Assembly (NCBI GenBank): GCA_947625095.1 | Contig: CANQMX010000004.1 | Coordinates: 35,505 to 99,504, forward strand | Length of the DNA: 64,000 nt | Reading direction: 5' to 3' | Source of the DNA: an uncultured Clostridia bacterium | Lineage (GTDB): Bacteria; Bacillota; Clostridia; Christensenellales; Borkfalkiaceae | Shown here: positions 7,288 through 15,808 of the stretch, in pieces | Numbering within the stretch: position 1 is the stretch's first letter | Layout of the letters: each line of letters begins with the position of its first letter | Program-made: the position numbers and the translations under genes | The notes under the pieces: model-generated | What the model saw: the letters and a program-made list of their open reading frames with translations, nothing else | Told to the model about the DNA's origin: nothing | The model's database searches: none

Positions 7288-8540
7288 TTCGCCTCCTCCT
7301 TGCCATCCAACGGCAATGTGATGTGAACTTCGAACCCTTCGCCCGGCTCGGTATCGAACCAGACGTCGCCCCCGAGTGCGCTTGCGCGCTTTTGCATCCC
7401 CGATAGCCCGAACCCTTCCTTGAACGAGCCGATCTCCGTACCCGTGCCGTTATCCGACAGCAGGAAGTCGGCGCGGCTATCCTCCACTTTGAACGAGAAC
7501 CAGAACGCCGTGGCGCTGCCGTGTCTGAGGCCGTTGGAGATGCCCTCCTTCAACGAGTTGCACACAAACCTGCGCTTGGCGTCGCAGAGGGTGACGTCGT
7601 CTATCTCATAGCGCACGGTGATGCCCGTTCCGTCCGTCGATTCGTGCACGATCTCGAGGAGCGCCTCGCGGAGCGTCGGCTGCACCGTAGAACCCGAGAG
7701 AAGGTGCACGCTCTCGCGCAGTTCCTCCAAGGCGTGCTTGGCCTGCAAGTTGGCCGCAGAGATGTTGCGGCGCGCCTCCTCGGGATTTTCATCGAGAACG
7801 AGTTTGGCGGCCTCCGTCTGCATGATGACGGTGGTGATGGAGTGCCCCGCCGTATCGTGGATATCCTTTGCGATGCGCTGGCGCTCTTCGAGCGCGGTGA
7901 TCTCGCGCACCTCCGCGTTGAGTTTGACGAGTTTTTCGTTGGTCTCGCCGAGTTCCTTTAATGCCGCCGTGATCTCCTTGTTCTTGCGGTACATTTGCAG
8001 CGTAAAGTTGATGATGAGAAAGTGCAAAATGATGATGATGAGGTCGGAGAACGAGCGGGAGAAGATGGAGGCGATATCCGTTCCGCCGCGCATGACGGCG
8101 TTGGAGACGGTGAACGTGATGAGAAACAGCCCGATGCTGACGACGCACATGGCGATGTTGCCCATGAGCGATTGCTGTTCGAGATAGAACTGCGTGAGAA
8201 TGGCGATATACAGAAGGGAGATGAGTTCGCCGTCCGAAAAGATGGTGAGAACGAGGAGAAGGAAGATATCGACGATGTAGAAGGCTATCTTGCTACGGAA
8301 GGATTTGAGCGCCCATGTGCGGATGGCGTTTGCGATGAGCAGCACCAACGCCGCGGGCAGGAGGACATACCCCGCCACGGAGACGCCGAGCGGGCGGGCA
8401 TTCCAATTGCTCACCAAGATGATGATGCACACCACTGCCGTGAGGAGAAAGGCTACGATCTTGCCCACCCACACGACGTAGAGCACATCCATCTGCTCCT
8501 GCGGCGCGCGCGGCGCGCCCGTTTTCTTCTCTTTCTTCAT
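7284..8540 (-). CDS. Membrane sensor histidine kinase, HisKA_3 type
   Basis: 418 residues. Five or six membrane segments (about 28-180) with no sizeable outer domain, a coiled linker (185-215), the HisKA_3 box ERQRIAKDIHDTAGHS with phospho-His228, and an ATPase domain with N336, DNGTG (363-367) and GFGLSGM (377-383). This is the DesK/LiaS style, which usually senses membrane or envelope state. The start is the ATG at 8540, which overlaps the radC stop as ATGA; a longer frame upstream is just radC in another frame. Partner of the regulator that follows. Confidence 0.93.
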   Translation of the reverse strand: MKKEKKTGAPRAPQEQMDVLYVVWVGKIVAFLLTAVVCIIILVSNWNARPLGVSVAGYVLLPAALVLLIANAIRTWALKSFRSKIAFYIVDIFLLLVLTIFSDGELISLLYIAILTQFYLEQQSLMGNIAMCVVSIGLFLITFTVSNAVMRGGTDIASIFSRSFSDLIIIILHFLIINFTLQMYRKNKEITAALKELGETNEKLVKLNAEVREITALEERQRIAKDIHDTAGHSITTVIMQTEAAKLVLDENPEEARRNISAANLQAKHALEELRESVHLLSGSTVQPTLREALLEIVHESTDGTGITVRYEIDDVTLCDAKRRFVCNSLKEGISNGLRHGSATAFWFSFKVEDSRADFLLSDNGTGTEIGSFKEGFGLSGMQKRASALGGDVWFDTEPGEGFEVHITLPLDGKEEAK

Positions 8541-9247
8541 GGGATATTCTTTGTGCCGATGATATTTTCCACGCTGTATGCGTGCTCCATCTCTTCCAGC
8601 CTGCCGTGCGCGAAGTAACTGTACATCCCATCCGTGCCCACGATGATGTGGTCGCGCAGTTTGACCTTGTTGAGCGAGCACAGTAGTTGCAGTTGCGCCG
8701 TAAAGCGATCGTCCTGCAACGAGGGGCAGCAGGGCGCGTTGGGGTGATTGTGCGCCACCACGACGGCGTGCGGCGCGTGGTCGAGAAAGACGCGCCCGAT
8801 CTCATCCATGGAGACTTCGGCGCGCTCATCCTCTTCCGACGTGAGGCGCGCGGTGTGCTTGATGCGGTCGTTCTTTTCGAGGCAGAAGATATCCACGACT
8901 TCCACCCTCAGCCCATCGAACCGCTCCCTTACGACGGCGGAAAAGTTGCTGAAATTGAATGCCTCGGGTGCGGGCGTGCGCTCCACCCCCACCCGCCTTA
9001 TGAGTTCGCCGACGCACGCGAGGTACTGCGCGGTGTGCGCGCCGACGCCCTCGACGCGCATGAGTTCCGCCCCGTCCGCCGAGAGTACGTTCTGCAAAGA
9101 GCCGAACGTTGCAAGCAGACTGTGCGCGATCTCGTTTGTGTTTTTGCGCGGAATGGGGTTGAAAAGGATGACTTCGAGAAGTTCGTGGTCCTGCAATTCC
9201 CCCTTCTCCGCCCGCTCCAATATGCGGTTTCTGTGCCCTTCGTGCAT
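8537..9247 (-). CDS. radC: RadC-family JAB domain protein
   Basis: 236 residues. A helix-hairpin-helix-like segment (about 50-75, MRVEGVGAHTAQ) precedes the JAMM/MPN domain with the metal-binding motif HNHP (166-169) and S-x2-D-D (176-180). RadC proteins carry this putative metalloprotease or nuclease fold; the proposed DNA-repair role is uncertain. An ATG ten codons upstream is possible, but it lies upstream of the start expected from the TACAAT at 9273-9268, so the ATG at 9247 is preferred. First gene of a coupled unit with the two-component pair. Confidence 0.88.
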   Translation of the reverse strand: MHEGHRNRILERAEKGELQDHELLEVILFNPIPRKNTNEIAHSLLATFGSLQNVLSADGAELMRVEGVGAHTAQYLACVGELIRRVGVERTPAPEAFNFSNFSAVVRERFDGLRVEVVDIFCLEKNDRIKHTARLTSEEDERAEVSMDEIGRVFLDHAPHAVVVAHNHPNAPCCPSLQDDRFTAQLQLLCSLNKVKLRDHIIVGTDGMYSYFAHGRLEEMEHAYSVENIIGTKNIP

Positions 9248-9267
9248 CTTTTGTACCCGTTTTGTAC

Positions 9268-9296
9268 ATTGTAACATATTTTCTGCCGATTTGCAC
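9268..9296 (-). promoter_or_regulatory. radC promoter
   Basis: GTGCAA (9296-9291), 17 bases, TACAAT (9273-9268). Confidence 0.5.
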
Positions 9297-9350
9297 GGAA
9301 TTCAATGGAATTTCACCGTTTTTTTTCACGCCTTTTGTGAAAAAACGCGC

Positions 9351-9379
9351 TTGACATCTTGCACCCGCCGTGATAAAAT
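9351..9379 (+). promoter_or_regulatory. pepV promoter
   Basis: TTGACA (9351-9356), 17 bases, TAAAAT (9374-9379), upstream of GGGAGAG and ATG 9410. Confidence 0.9.
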
Positions 9380-9409
9380 ATCTTTTAGACTTCACGGGAG
9401 AGACGGCTT

Positions 9410-10681
9410 ATGACTTTTTATCTCAATGAAGCGGTGCGCGCGATCGCCGAGAGCATCCGCTTCGATTCTTCTTCTTGTAAGCGTTCGGCGGAAATGCCCT
9501 TCGGAAAGGGCGCGTATGACTGTTTATTGCACTTTTTGTCCCTTGCGGAGGGGATGGGCTTTGAGACGCACAACTACGACGGCTATGCGGGCGACGTTGT
9601 ATACGGTGCGGGCGAGGAAGAGTTTGCGATCCTTTGCCACCTTGACGTGGTGCCCGCCGGCGACGGCTGGACAAAGCCACCCTTCGGCGGCATCATAGAG
9701 GACGGAAAAATATGGGGGCGCGGCGCGGTAGACGACAAAGGCCCCGCCATCTGCGCGCTGTATGCCTTGAAACAACTGAAAGACGAGGGGTTTGTGCCCT
9801 CCAAAAAAATCAAACTCATTGTGGGCTGCAACGAGGAGAGCGGCTGGGCGTGCATCGACCACTATAAACAGGTTGCGACGATGCCCAAGACGGGTTTTTC
9901 GCCCGACGCCGATTTCCCCGTGATCTATGCCGAAAAGGGCATTTTGCACGTGCGGCTGCACTTCCCCGTTGCCCGTGCGCCCTTCCTCTTCCTCGAAGGC
10001 GGCAGCAGCGCCAACATGGTGTGCTCCTACTGCTGCGCGACGGTGCGCTCGGTGGGCGGCGCGCGCGCCAAGGAGTTGGGGCTGGAAGTTGTGGGGAACA
10101 AACTTATCTCCCACGGGAAGAACGCGCACGGTTCTACCCCCGAACAGGGCAAGAACGCCATGCTCCCCCTCCTGGAATACTTTGCGCGCCGCAACGCGGA
10201 TATCCGACGCGCCGTGGATTGCCTGTTCGGCGATATCTACGGTTTGACGGCGCTTGCCGACGAGACGGGACATTTGACCCTCTCCCCCGACATTGTGAAG
10301 TACCGCAAGGGCGAACTGCAAATTCTGTGCGATATCCGCTACCCCGCCACCATGTCCGCGGAGGCGGTGCACGAAAAACTTGCGCTCTTCGGCGTGAAGT
10401 ACGAGACGGTGCACCACCAGCCGCCCCTCTTCCACGAGAAGGACAGCCCCCTCATCCAGACACTGCTTGCCGTGTACGAAGAGTGCACGGGCGAGAAGGC
10501 AGAGCCGATTGCGATCGGCGGCGGCACGTACGCGCGGGCGCTGGAAAACGGCGTGGGATTCGGCCCGGAGATGGCGGGCGACGCGCCCGTCATTCACCAG
10601 GCCGACGAGTACATTACGATAGAGCGCGTGGAACTGCTGCTGAATATGTACAAAATGGCGATCGAGAGATCGACGAAATAA
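9410..10681 (+). CDS. pepV: PepV-type dipeptidase, M20 metallopeptidase
   Basis: Cytoplasmic zinc dipeptidase of 423 residues. Metal and catalytic motifs are in order: CHLDVVPAGDGW (near 76-87), the bridging GRGAVDDKGP (near 104-113), CNEESGW near 144, DADFPV near 165 and H in the last motif PVIHQADE. The lid domain has the HG-x-TPEQG motif. The length suits PepV/Sapep proteins, which release amino acids from dipeptides for nutrition or wall turnover. Single gene with consensus promoter and terminator. Confidence 0.92.
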   Translation: MTFYLNEAVRAIAESIRFDSSSCKRSAEMPFGKGAYDCLLHFLSLAEGMGFETHNYDGYAGDVVYGAGEEEFAILCHLDVVPAGDGWTKPPFGGIIEDGKIWGRGAVDDKGPAICALYALKQLKDEGFVPSKKIKLIVGCNEESGWACIDHYKQVATMPKTGFSPDADFPVIYAEKGILHVRLHFPVARAPFLFLEGGSSANMVCSYCCATVRSVGGARAKELGLEVVGNKLISHGKNAHGSTPEQGKNAMLPLLEYFARRNADIRRAVDCLFGDIYGLTALADETGHLTLSPDIVKYRKGELQILCDIRYPATMSAEAVHEKLALFGVKYETVHHQPPLFHEKDSPLIQTLLAVYEECTGEKAEPIAIGGGTYARALENGVGFGPEMAGDAPVIHQADEYITIERVELLLNMYKMAIERSTK

Positions 10682-10694
10682 GGGGATAGATGGG

Positions 10695-10731
10695 AAGCCC
10701 CGCCGACGATTTGCGTCGGCGGGGCTTTTGG
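10695..10731 (+). terminator. Terminator of pepV
   Basis: Perfect 14-bp stem (10695-10708 and 10714-10727), loop ATTTG, then TTTT. Confidence 0.85.
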
Positions 10732-10920
10732 GTTTCAGAATGAGGGGCGGACTTCGTTGTTCGGGATTCTTCGGTCGCTACGCTTCCTCAGAATGACGCG
10801 GAAATGCCGCAGGGGGAGGGCAAGATAGAGCAAGCATCGGCGGGGCTTTTGAGTTTCAGAATGAGAGGCGGACTTCGTTGTTCGGGATTCTTCGGTCGCT
10901 ACGCTTCCTCAGAATGACGC
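10716..10920. repeat. Two direct copies of an 84-bp segment carrying family E elements
   Basis: 10716-10799 and 10837-10920 are nearly identical (offset 121 bases). Each contains a family E element: GGACTTCGTT, then GGATTCTTC and CTCAGAATGACGC, with ATTCT able to pair with AGAAT. The first copy begins inside the pepV terminator, so the terminator's right arm has been duplicated too. Confidence 0.85.
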
Positions 10921-10942
10921 AAAAAAATGGGCGGAGGCGAAA

Positions 10943-13900
10943 TTACTGCTTGACGAGGATGAAGGTGACTTTGTCGCCGTTGATATCCAAGGTTTTTTCG
11001 TAGCCGTCGCCCCTGCCCTCTTCGACGCGCACGGCGAGAACGCCCGCGGCAAAACCGCCCTTTTGGAGCATCCGCTTTGCCCTGCCCTCCGCCGCATAAT
11101 AAACGGCGATGCGGTCGGTGACTTCGAAGCCCGCCTCCTTGCGGAGGGTCTGGATCTTGGAGACAAGCTCGCGCTCGCAGCCCTCATCCAAAAGTTCCTC
11201 CGAAAGGCGGGTATCGAGGGCGACGGTGATCCCGCCATCCTGCGCCGCGGCGTAGCCCTCCGCGGACGAAGTGAAGATCTGCAAGTCCTCCTCGGTGAGG
11301 GTGACTTCGCCATCGAGATCGACGGTGAACGTGCCGCCGCCCTTGACTGCCGCAACGACTTCCGCCGCGTTGCAGGTGTTCAAAAATTCGGTGATAGCCC
11401 TCAATTTTTTGCCGTACTTCGGCCCGAGGGTGCGAAGTTGGGGCTTCAACGTGTACTTGACGAGGCTTTCGCCGCCCGCAACGAAGGTCATCTTTTTGAC
11501 GTTGAGTTCGTCGAGGGTGACTGCCTCGAGTTCGCCCGCGATTTGAAGCGGCCTGTCGCTTGCAACGAGCATCTCGGCGAGGGGCTGGCGGTTCTTGACA
11601 CTGCCCGCGTTGCGCGCGCTTCTGCCGAGTTCCACCACTTTGAGGACATCCTCCATGCCCGCTTCGAGCGCAGCGTCGATGTAATTTTCTTCGGCGACGG
11701 GGAACGAGCAGAGGTGCACCGAGATGGGCGCCTGCGGATAGAACGCGGGCACGAGATTTTGATACATCATCTCCGCCATGAAGGGCGTATACGGCGCGAG
11801 AAGTTTGGAAAGCGTGACGAGCACGTGGTGGAGGGTGGTGTACGCCGCCGCCTTGTCCTCCGTCATCTCGCTCCCCCAATAGCGGTCGCGGCCGCGGCGG
11901 ACGTACCAATTGGAAAGTTCATCGGAGAAATCCTGAATGGCGCGGGCGCTATCCGTGATGTTGTAGGCGGCGAGTTTTTCATCGACGTCCTTGACGAGGG
12001 TGTTGAGCCGCGAGAGCGCCCACCGATCCATGAGCGAGAGTTTGCACTTTTTCAAGTCATATTTGGAGGGGTCGTACCCATCGATCTCGGCGTAGAGCGT
12101 GAAGAAGGCGTAGGTGTTCCAGAGCGTGCCCTGAAACTTGCGCTGCACCTCCGAGACGGCCTCCGCGCTGAACCGCGGCGGCAGCCACAGCGCGCTGCCC
12201 GTGTAGAAATACCATCTGACGGCGTCCGCGCCCTGCTTTTCGAGGACCGTCCACGGGTCGACAACGTTCCCCTTGTGCTTTGACATCTTGATGCCGTTTT
12301 TATCGGCGACAAGCCCTAAACTTATGCAGTTTTTGAAGGGCGCGCGGTCGAAGAGGATGGTGGAGATGGCGAGGAGCACATAGAACCAGCCGCGCGTTTG
12401 GTCGACGGCCTCCGAGATGAAGTCGGCGGGGAAGGTCTCCTCGAAGAGATCCTTATTTTCAAAGGGATAGTGGTACTGCGCGAAGGGCATGGAACCCGAA
12501 TCGAACCAGCAGTCGATGACCTCGGGCGTGCGGGACATCCTGCCGCCACACTTGGGGCAGGTGCAATGCAATTTATCCACATACGGGCGGTGGAGTTCGG
12601 TCGTGAGCGGCGCGCCCGTCTTTTCGTGCAGTTCCTTGCGAGAGCCGATGACTTCGATCTCTCCGCAGTCGGGGCAGACCCAGACGGGAAGCGGCGTGCC
12701 CCAATAGCGGTCGCGCGACAATCCCCAATCGATGACGTTTTCGAGGAAGTTCCCCATTCTGCCCTCTTTGATGGTCTCGGGCATCCAATTGACCGAGCGG
12801 TTGGCGGCGATGAGGCGATCCTTCACCTTGGTGACCTCGATGAACCAACTCGAACGGGCGTAGTATAAAAGGGGCGTATCGCACCGCCAGCAGTGGGGAT
12901 AACTGTGCTCGAAGAGCAGCTTTTTGAAGAGCAAACCCTTTGCTTCGAGCATCTCCATGATGACCTTATCCGCCTTCTTGGCAAAGAGGCCGTCGAGTTC
13001 GGGGCAGCGCTCGTCGAAGCAGCCGCGCTCGTTCACGAGTTGCACGACGGGGAGGCGGTAGCGCTTGCCCACCTTGTAGTCGTCCTCGCCGAACGCGGGG
13101 GCGATGTGCACGACGCCCGTCCCCTCCGTGAGGGTGACATAGCCGTCGCAGACGACGTAGTACGCCCTCTCCTTGAATGTGCCCTTTGCCCAAGGGAAGA
13201 GGGGTTCGTACGCCGTGCCCTCGTACTCCTTCCCCTTGCGGCGGGAGAGAACCTGATATTCCTCAAAGAACTTGGGGGCGAGCGCCTCGGCGAGAATGTA
13301 ATGGGCGCCCTCCGCCTCTACCTCGACGTAGTCCTCTTCGGGATTCATGCAGAGCGCGACGTTGGAGGGGAGCGTCCACGGGGTGGTCGTCCACGCCAAA
13401 ATGTAGGTGTTCTCCGCCCCCGCTACCTTGAAACGGGCGATGACGGAGGTCTCCTTGACGTCCTTATAGCCCTGCGCAACCTCGTGCGAGGAGAGCGCCG
13501 TTCCGCACCGCGGGCAGTAGGGAACGATCTTGTGCCCCTTGTACAAAAGACCCTTCTTGTGGATCTCTTTGAGCGCCCACCAGACCGACTCGATGTAGTC
13601 GTCGTGATAGGTAACGTAGGGGTGCTCCATATCCACCCAATAGCCGACGCGGTCGGACATCTTCTCCCACTCGCTCTGGTACTTCCACACCGATTCCTTG
13701 CACTTTTTGTTGAACGGCTCGATGCCGTACGTCTCGATCTGCTTCTTGCCGTCGAGGCCGAGGGATTTTTCCACCTCGAGTTCGACGGGCAGGCCGTGCG
13801 TATCCCAGCCCGCCTTGCGGAGGACATGGTAGCCCTTCATGGTGCGGTAGCGGGGGATGGCGTCCTTGACCGAACGCGTCAGAACGTGCCCGATGTGCGG

Positions 13901-14059
13901 CTTGCCGTTGGCCGTGGGAGGCCCATCGAAAAAGGAAAACTCCTCCCCGCCGACGTTCTTTTCCACCGACTTTTCAAAGACGTGGTTCTTCTTCCAAAAG
14001 TCGATGATCTCCTTTTCGCGCTCCACAAAGTTGAGAGACGTATCTACCTTTTTGTACAT
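10943..14059 (-). CDS. ileS: Isoleucine-tRNA ligase
   Basis: Charges tRNA-Ile and edits misactivated valine. 1038 residues, the long form typical of many Gram-positives. Seen: class I motif PHIGH near residue 54, the editing domain with WTTTPWTLPSN near 224, the GWDTHGLPVE motif, KMSKHKGN as the KMSKS loop near 595, and an anticodon-binding C-terminal domain. CPRCG near 187 and CPDCG/CPKCGG in the middle resemble zinc ribbons. SD AAAGGAG precedes ATG 14059. Expression is controlled by a T-box leader. Confidence 0.97.
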   Translation of the reverse strand: MYKKVDTSLNFVEREKEIIDFWKKNHVFEKSVEKNVGGEEFSFFDGPPTANGKPHIGHVLTRSVKDAIPRYRTMKGYHVLRKAGWDTHGLPVELEVEKSLGLDGKKQIETYGIEPFNKKCKESVWKYQSEWEKMSDRVGYWVDMEHPYVTYHDDYIESVWWALKEIHKKGLLYKGHKIVPYCPRCGTALSSHEVAQGYKDVKETSVIARFKVAGAENTYILAWTTTPWTLPSNVALCMNPEEDYVEVEAEGAHYILAEALAPKFFEEYQVLSRRKGKEYEGTAYEPLFPWAKGTFKERAYYVVCDGYVTLTEGTGVVHIAPAFGEDDYKVGKRYRLPVVQLVNERGCFDERCPELDGLFAKKADKVIMEMLEAKGLLFKKLLFEHSYPHCWRCDTPLLYYARSSWFIEVTKVKDRLIAANRSVNWMPETIKEGRMGNFLENVIDWGLSRDRYWGTPLPVWVCPDCGEIEVIGSRKELHEKTGAPLTTELHRPYVDKLHCTCPKCGGRMSRTPEVIDCWFDSGSMPFAQYHYPFENKDLFEETFPADFISEAVDQTRGWFYVLLAISTILFDRAPFKNCISLGLVADKNGIKMSKHKGNVVDPWTVLEKQGADAVRWYFYTGSALWLPPRFSAEAVSEVQRKFQGTLWNTYAFFTLYAEIDGYDPSKYDLKKCKLSLMDRWALSRLNTLVKDVDEKLAAYNITDSARAIQDFSDELSNWYVRRGRDRYWGSEMTEDKAAAYTTLHHVLVTLSKLLAPYTPFMAEMMYQNLVPAFYPQAPISVHLCSFPVAEENYIDAALEAGMEDVLKVVELGRSARNAGSVKNRQPLAEMLVASDRPLQIAGELEAVTLDELNVKKMTFVAGGESLVKYTLKPQLRTLGPKYGKKLRAITEFLNTCNAAEVVAAVKGGGTFTVDLDGEVTLTEEDLQIFTSSAEGYAAAQDGGITVALDTRLSEELLDEGCERELVSKIQTLRKEAGFEVTDRIAVYYAAEGRAKRMLQKGGFAAGVLAVRVEEGRGDGYEKTLDINGDKVTFILVKQ

Positions 14060-14061
14060 GA

Positions 14062-14287
14062 CTTACTCCTTTTATAAAATAAAGCCTCCGCGTTTCGGAA
14101 TACGCGAAGGCATATCAACCACCAAAACAAACGATCATTTGCCGCGAGGATAACGGTTCGCGACGCCGTGCGAAGTTACTCTGTTCCCCCCGCAGGCTGA
14201 GAGGTGATACCCGTGGCGCTCCGCTGTTCCCCTTTCACCTTGCGGGAACTCTCTTTGAGCGGCGCTGCGCCACAGACGCGTCCTCTG
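14062..14287 (-). promoter_or_regulatory. T-box riboswitch, isoleucine specifier
   Basis: Leader RNA that reads uncharged tRNA-Ile to let ileS be transcribed. Stem I is clear: base CAGAGG (14287-14282) pairs with CCTCT (near 14200), stem GTGGCGC pairs with GCGCCAC, and the distal part has AGAGAG followed by GTTCCC-GCAAGGTGAAA-GGGGAAC, the classical elbow-binding region. The specifier bulge on the 3' side contains ATC (14208-14206), an Ile codon. TTGGTGGTTGATATGCC just before the terminator (about 14135-14119) would be the T-box proper, with TGGT pairing to ACCA; it departs from the usual GGTGGNACCGCG. Confidence 0.85.
14082..14121 (-). terminator. T-box terminator before ileS
   Basis: Stem GCCTTCGCGT/ACGCGGAGGC (14121-14112, 14103-14094) followed by TTTATTTTAT, just upstream of the ileS ribosome-binding site. 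Confidence 0.85.
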
Positions 14288-14311
14288 TAAACGCCATATG
14301 CTACTGTCTCT

Positions 14312-14340
14312 ATTATAGAGTTTTCTTTTGGGAAACGCAA
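14312..14340 (-). promoter_or_regulatory. ileS promoter
   Basis: TTGCGT (14340-14335), 17 bases, TATAAT (14317-14312). Confidence 0.85.
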
Positions 14341-14349
14341 GCGTTTCGT

Positions 14350-14383
14350 ACGAAAAATTTTTCCCTCCGCGCGGGCGGAGGGA
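14350..14383 (-). terminator. Terminator of the SHOCT protein gene
   Basis: Nine-bp stem (14362-14370, 14375-14383), loop GCGG, followed on the minus strand by AAAAATTTTT; Ts also lie on the other side. Confidence 0.75.
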
Positions 14384-14389
14384 GGTTTT

Positions 14390-15361
14390 TTACATTCTGG
14401 AAAGAATTTCCTTGCGCTTTTCTTCGAACTCTTCCTCGGAGATGAGCCCCTTCTCCTTCATGCGCATGAGTTTTTCGAGCTGCTCTTCGACGTCCTCCGC
14501 GGGCTTTTCCTGCGGCGCGGGCATATCGGGGCGGTACATACTCGCCGTCGTCGCCTGCGTATCGATGAGGTTGACGTCGCCCTCGGTGAGCGCGGAGACA
14601 TCGCCCTTCATGATGAGCTCGATCTCCTTGCGGCGCGTCTGCCCCGCCAAAATGAACGCGCTCGCCACGAACGCGGCCGCCGTCAGAACGGCGATGACCC
14701 ACAGCGGCGTGCAAGAGATGGGCAGGAAGGTTTTATCCGCAATGCCCGCCACCGTGATGCCGCCTGCGACCCACGAGAGCCAGATATCGAGATAGAGAAT
14801 GGCCACATACATGATGGCGCGGAGGGCGAGATAGTTTTTGCCGTGGCGCAGGATGCCCGTTGCGATGACAGAGCCGAAGAGCGCCTGCAACGAGATGATG
14901 ATGGCGACGCGCAGGAAGGTGAACGTGGACGCCGAGACACCGTCGCCCTCGCCGTTGATGACGTTGTTGATGATGTCGTCCCCCACGACGAACACCGCGA
15001 TGACCCAGAGGAGGGCGCACACGCCGATGAACGCAAAGAAGGCGTACGCCAAAATAAACCGCCACTGCGGGACTTCATCCCCCCGCGCCTTGCGGCGTTT
15101 ATCGCGGTCGAGCTGGGTGATCCACGGCAGGCACGCCGCACCGCCGACGCACACCGCCAGCACGGAGAGGCTCACCTTGAACGAGGCGGGCTTGCGCAGA
15201 GAAGCCACGGCGATCGCCAAAGCGAGGAATACCGCCGCCACCACCGCAACGACGATGACTGCGATGCGCACGTTGCGATAGAGTGCGGAACGGTTTTGGC
15301 GGATCTGCCGAAGTGCGTTCCTGTACTCGTTGGACATATTGTTCCTTCTGAAAATTCCCAT
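14390..15361 (-). CDS. Multi-pass membrane protein with C-terminal SHOCT domain
   Basis: 323 residues, function unknown. About six membrane segments lie between residues 30 and 245, separated by short charged loops (for example QLDRDKRRKARGDE near 85). The C-terminal 30 residues match a SHOCT motif (EEQLEKLMRMKEKGLISEEE), a short oligomerisation or adaptor element often found at protein ends. The ATG at 15361 follows GGGAG; a second ATG at 15337 follows AGAAGGA and is an equally good start. Single gene with a consensus promoter and terminator. Confidence 0.8.
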   Translation of the reverse strand: MGIFRRNNMSNEYRNALRQIRQNRSALYRNVRIAVIVVAVVAAVFLALAIAVASLRKPASFKVSLSVLAVCVGGAACLPWITQLDRDKRRKARGDEVPQWRFILAYAFFAFIGVCALLWVIAVFVVGDDIINNVINGEGDGVSASTFTFLRVAIIISLQALFGSVIATGILRHGKNYLALRAIMYVAILYLDIWLSWVAGGITVAGIADKTFLPISCTPLWVIAVLTAAAFVASAFILAGQTRRKEIELIMKGDVSALTEGDVNLIDTQATTASMYRPDMPAPQEKPAEDVEEQLEKLMRMKEKGLISEEEFEEKRKEILSRM

Positions 15362-15394
15362 GTCCCCTATCTCCCGATTTTATTTTGCGCCCCC

Positions 15395-15423
15395 ATTATA
15401 GCATACATTTTCGTTTTCTACAA
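15395..15423 (-). promoter_or_regulatory. Promoter of the SHOCT protein gene
   Basis: TTGTAG (15423-15418), 17 bases, TATAAT (15400-15395). Confidence 0.8.
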
Positions 15424-15447
15424 TTGTTTCCGAAAAATTTGTGCTTC

Positions 15448-15672
15448 TCACCCGAAAATGCCCTTGCGCGGGCGCACCTCTTTGACTTTGAAGCCCGCAT
15501 CCTCGACGCACGCCGCAAGTTCTTCATCCGAAAGGGTGCTCTCCACCAAAATCACGCCCTTTTTGAAGTTCGCCTTTGCGCCCGAGACGCCGCTTAACAG
15601 GAGCAGTTTCTTTTCCGCGCGCTCCGCGCACTTCTTGCAACACATATCTTCGACTTCGATGACCTTTTTCAT
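15448..15672 (-). CDS. CopZ-like heavy-metal-associated domain protein
   Basis: 74 residues forming one HMA ferredoxin-like fold: the metal loop is CCKKC (11-15) after VIEVEDM, then SGVSGAKANFKKG and an ending (EDAGFKVKEV) typical of copper chaperones. The extra Cys in front of the usual CxxC is unusual. The upstream frame is open for 120 more codons but has no start signal; the ATG at 15672 is six bases after a TATGAT -10 box, so the mRNA is likely leaderless. Not next to the copper operon at 35229-38094, so the metal partner is uncertain. Confidence 0.82.
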   Translation of the reverse strand: MKKVIEVEDMCCKKCAERAEKKLLLLSGVSGAKANFKKGVILVESTLSDEELAACVEDAGFKVKEVRPRKGIFG

Positions 15673-15678
15673 ACCGTA

Positions 15679-15707
15679 ATCATACCACGCCGCGCAACGC
15701 TTGTAAA
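15679..15707 (-). promoter_or_regulatory. Promoter of the CopZ-like gene, leaderless geometry
   Basis: TTTACA (15707-15702), 17 bases, TATGAT (15684-15679), six bases to the ATG. Confidence 0.75.
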
Positions 15708-15749
15708 GAAAATCAATAGCGCAGGGGGCGGGATTTTTGCATAAAATGC

Positions 15750-15778
15750 TTGCCATGGCGGAAAATTGCGGGTATAAT
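15750..15778 (+). promoter_or_regulatory. Promoter of the pyridoxamine kinase gene
   Basis: TTGCCA (15750-15755), 17 bases, TATAAT (15773-15778). Confidence 0.85.
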
Positions 15779-15808
15779 AATTGTTGAAAACCGCTTTGGA
15801 GGCCTTGT

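Noticed and set aside
11063..14077. Long plus-strand frames opposite ileS
   Set aside because: They mirror the strong third-position GC bias of ileS and have no start signals. The same applies to the large frames opposite copA, cysK, mutS2, uvrC and the ABC genes.
14160..14290. TPP riboswitch on the plus strand (GGCTGAGAGGTGATACCC)
   Set aside because: The second conserved block is absent and the gene downstream on that strand is not thiamine-related. The sequence is the 3' side of T-box stem I read on the wrong strand.
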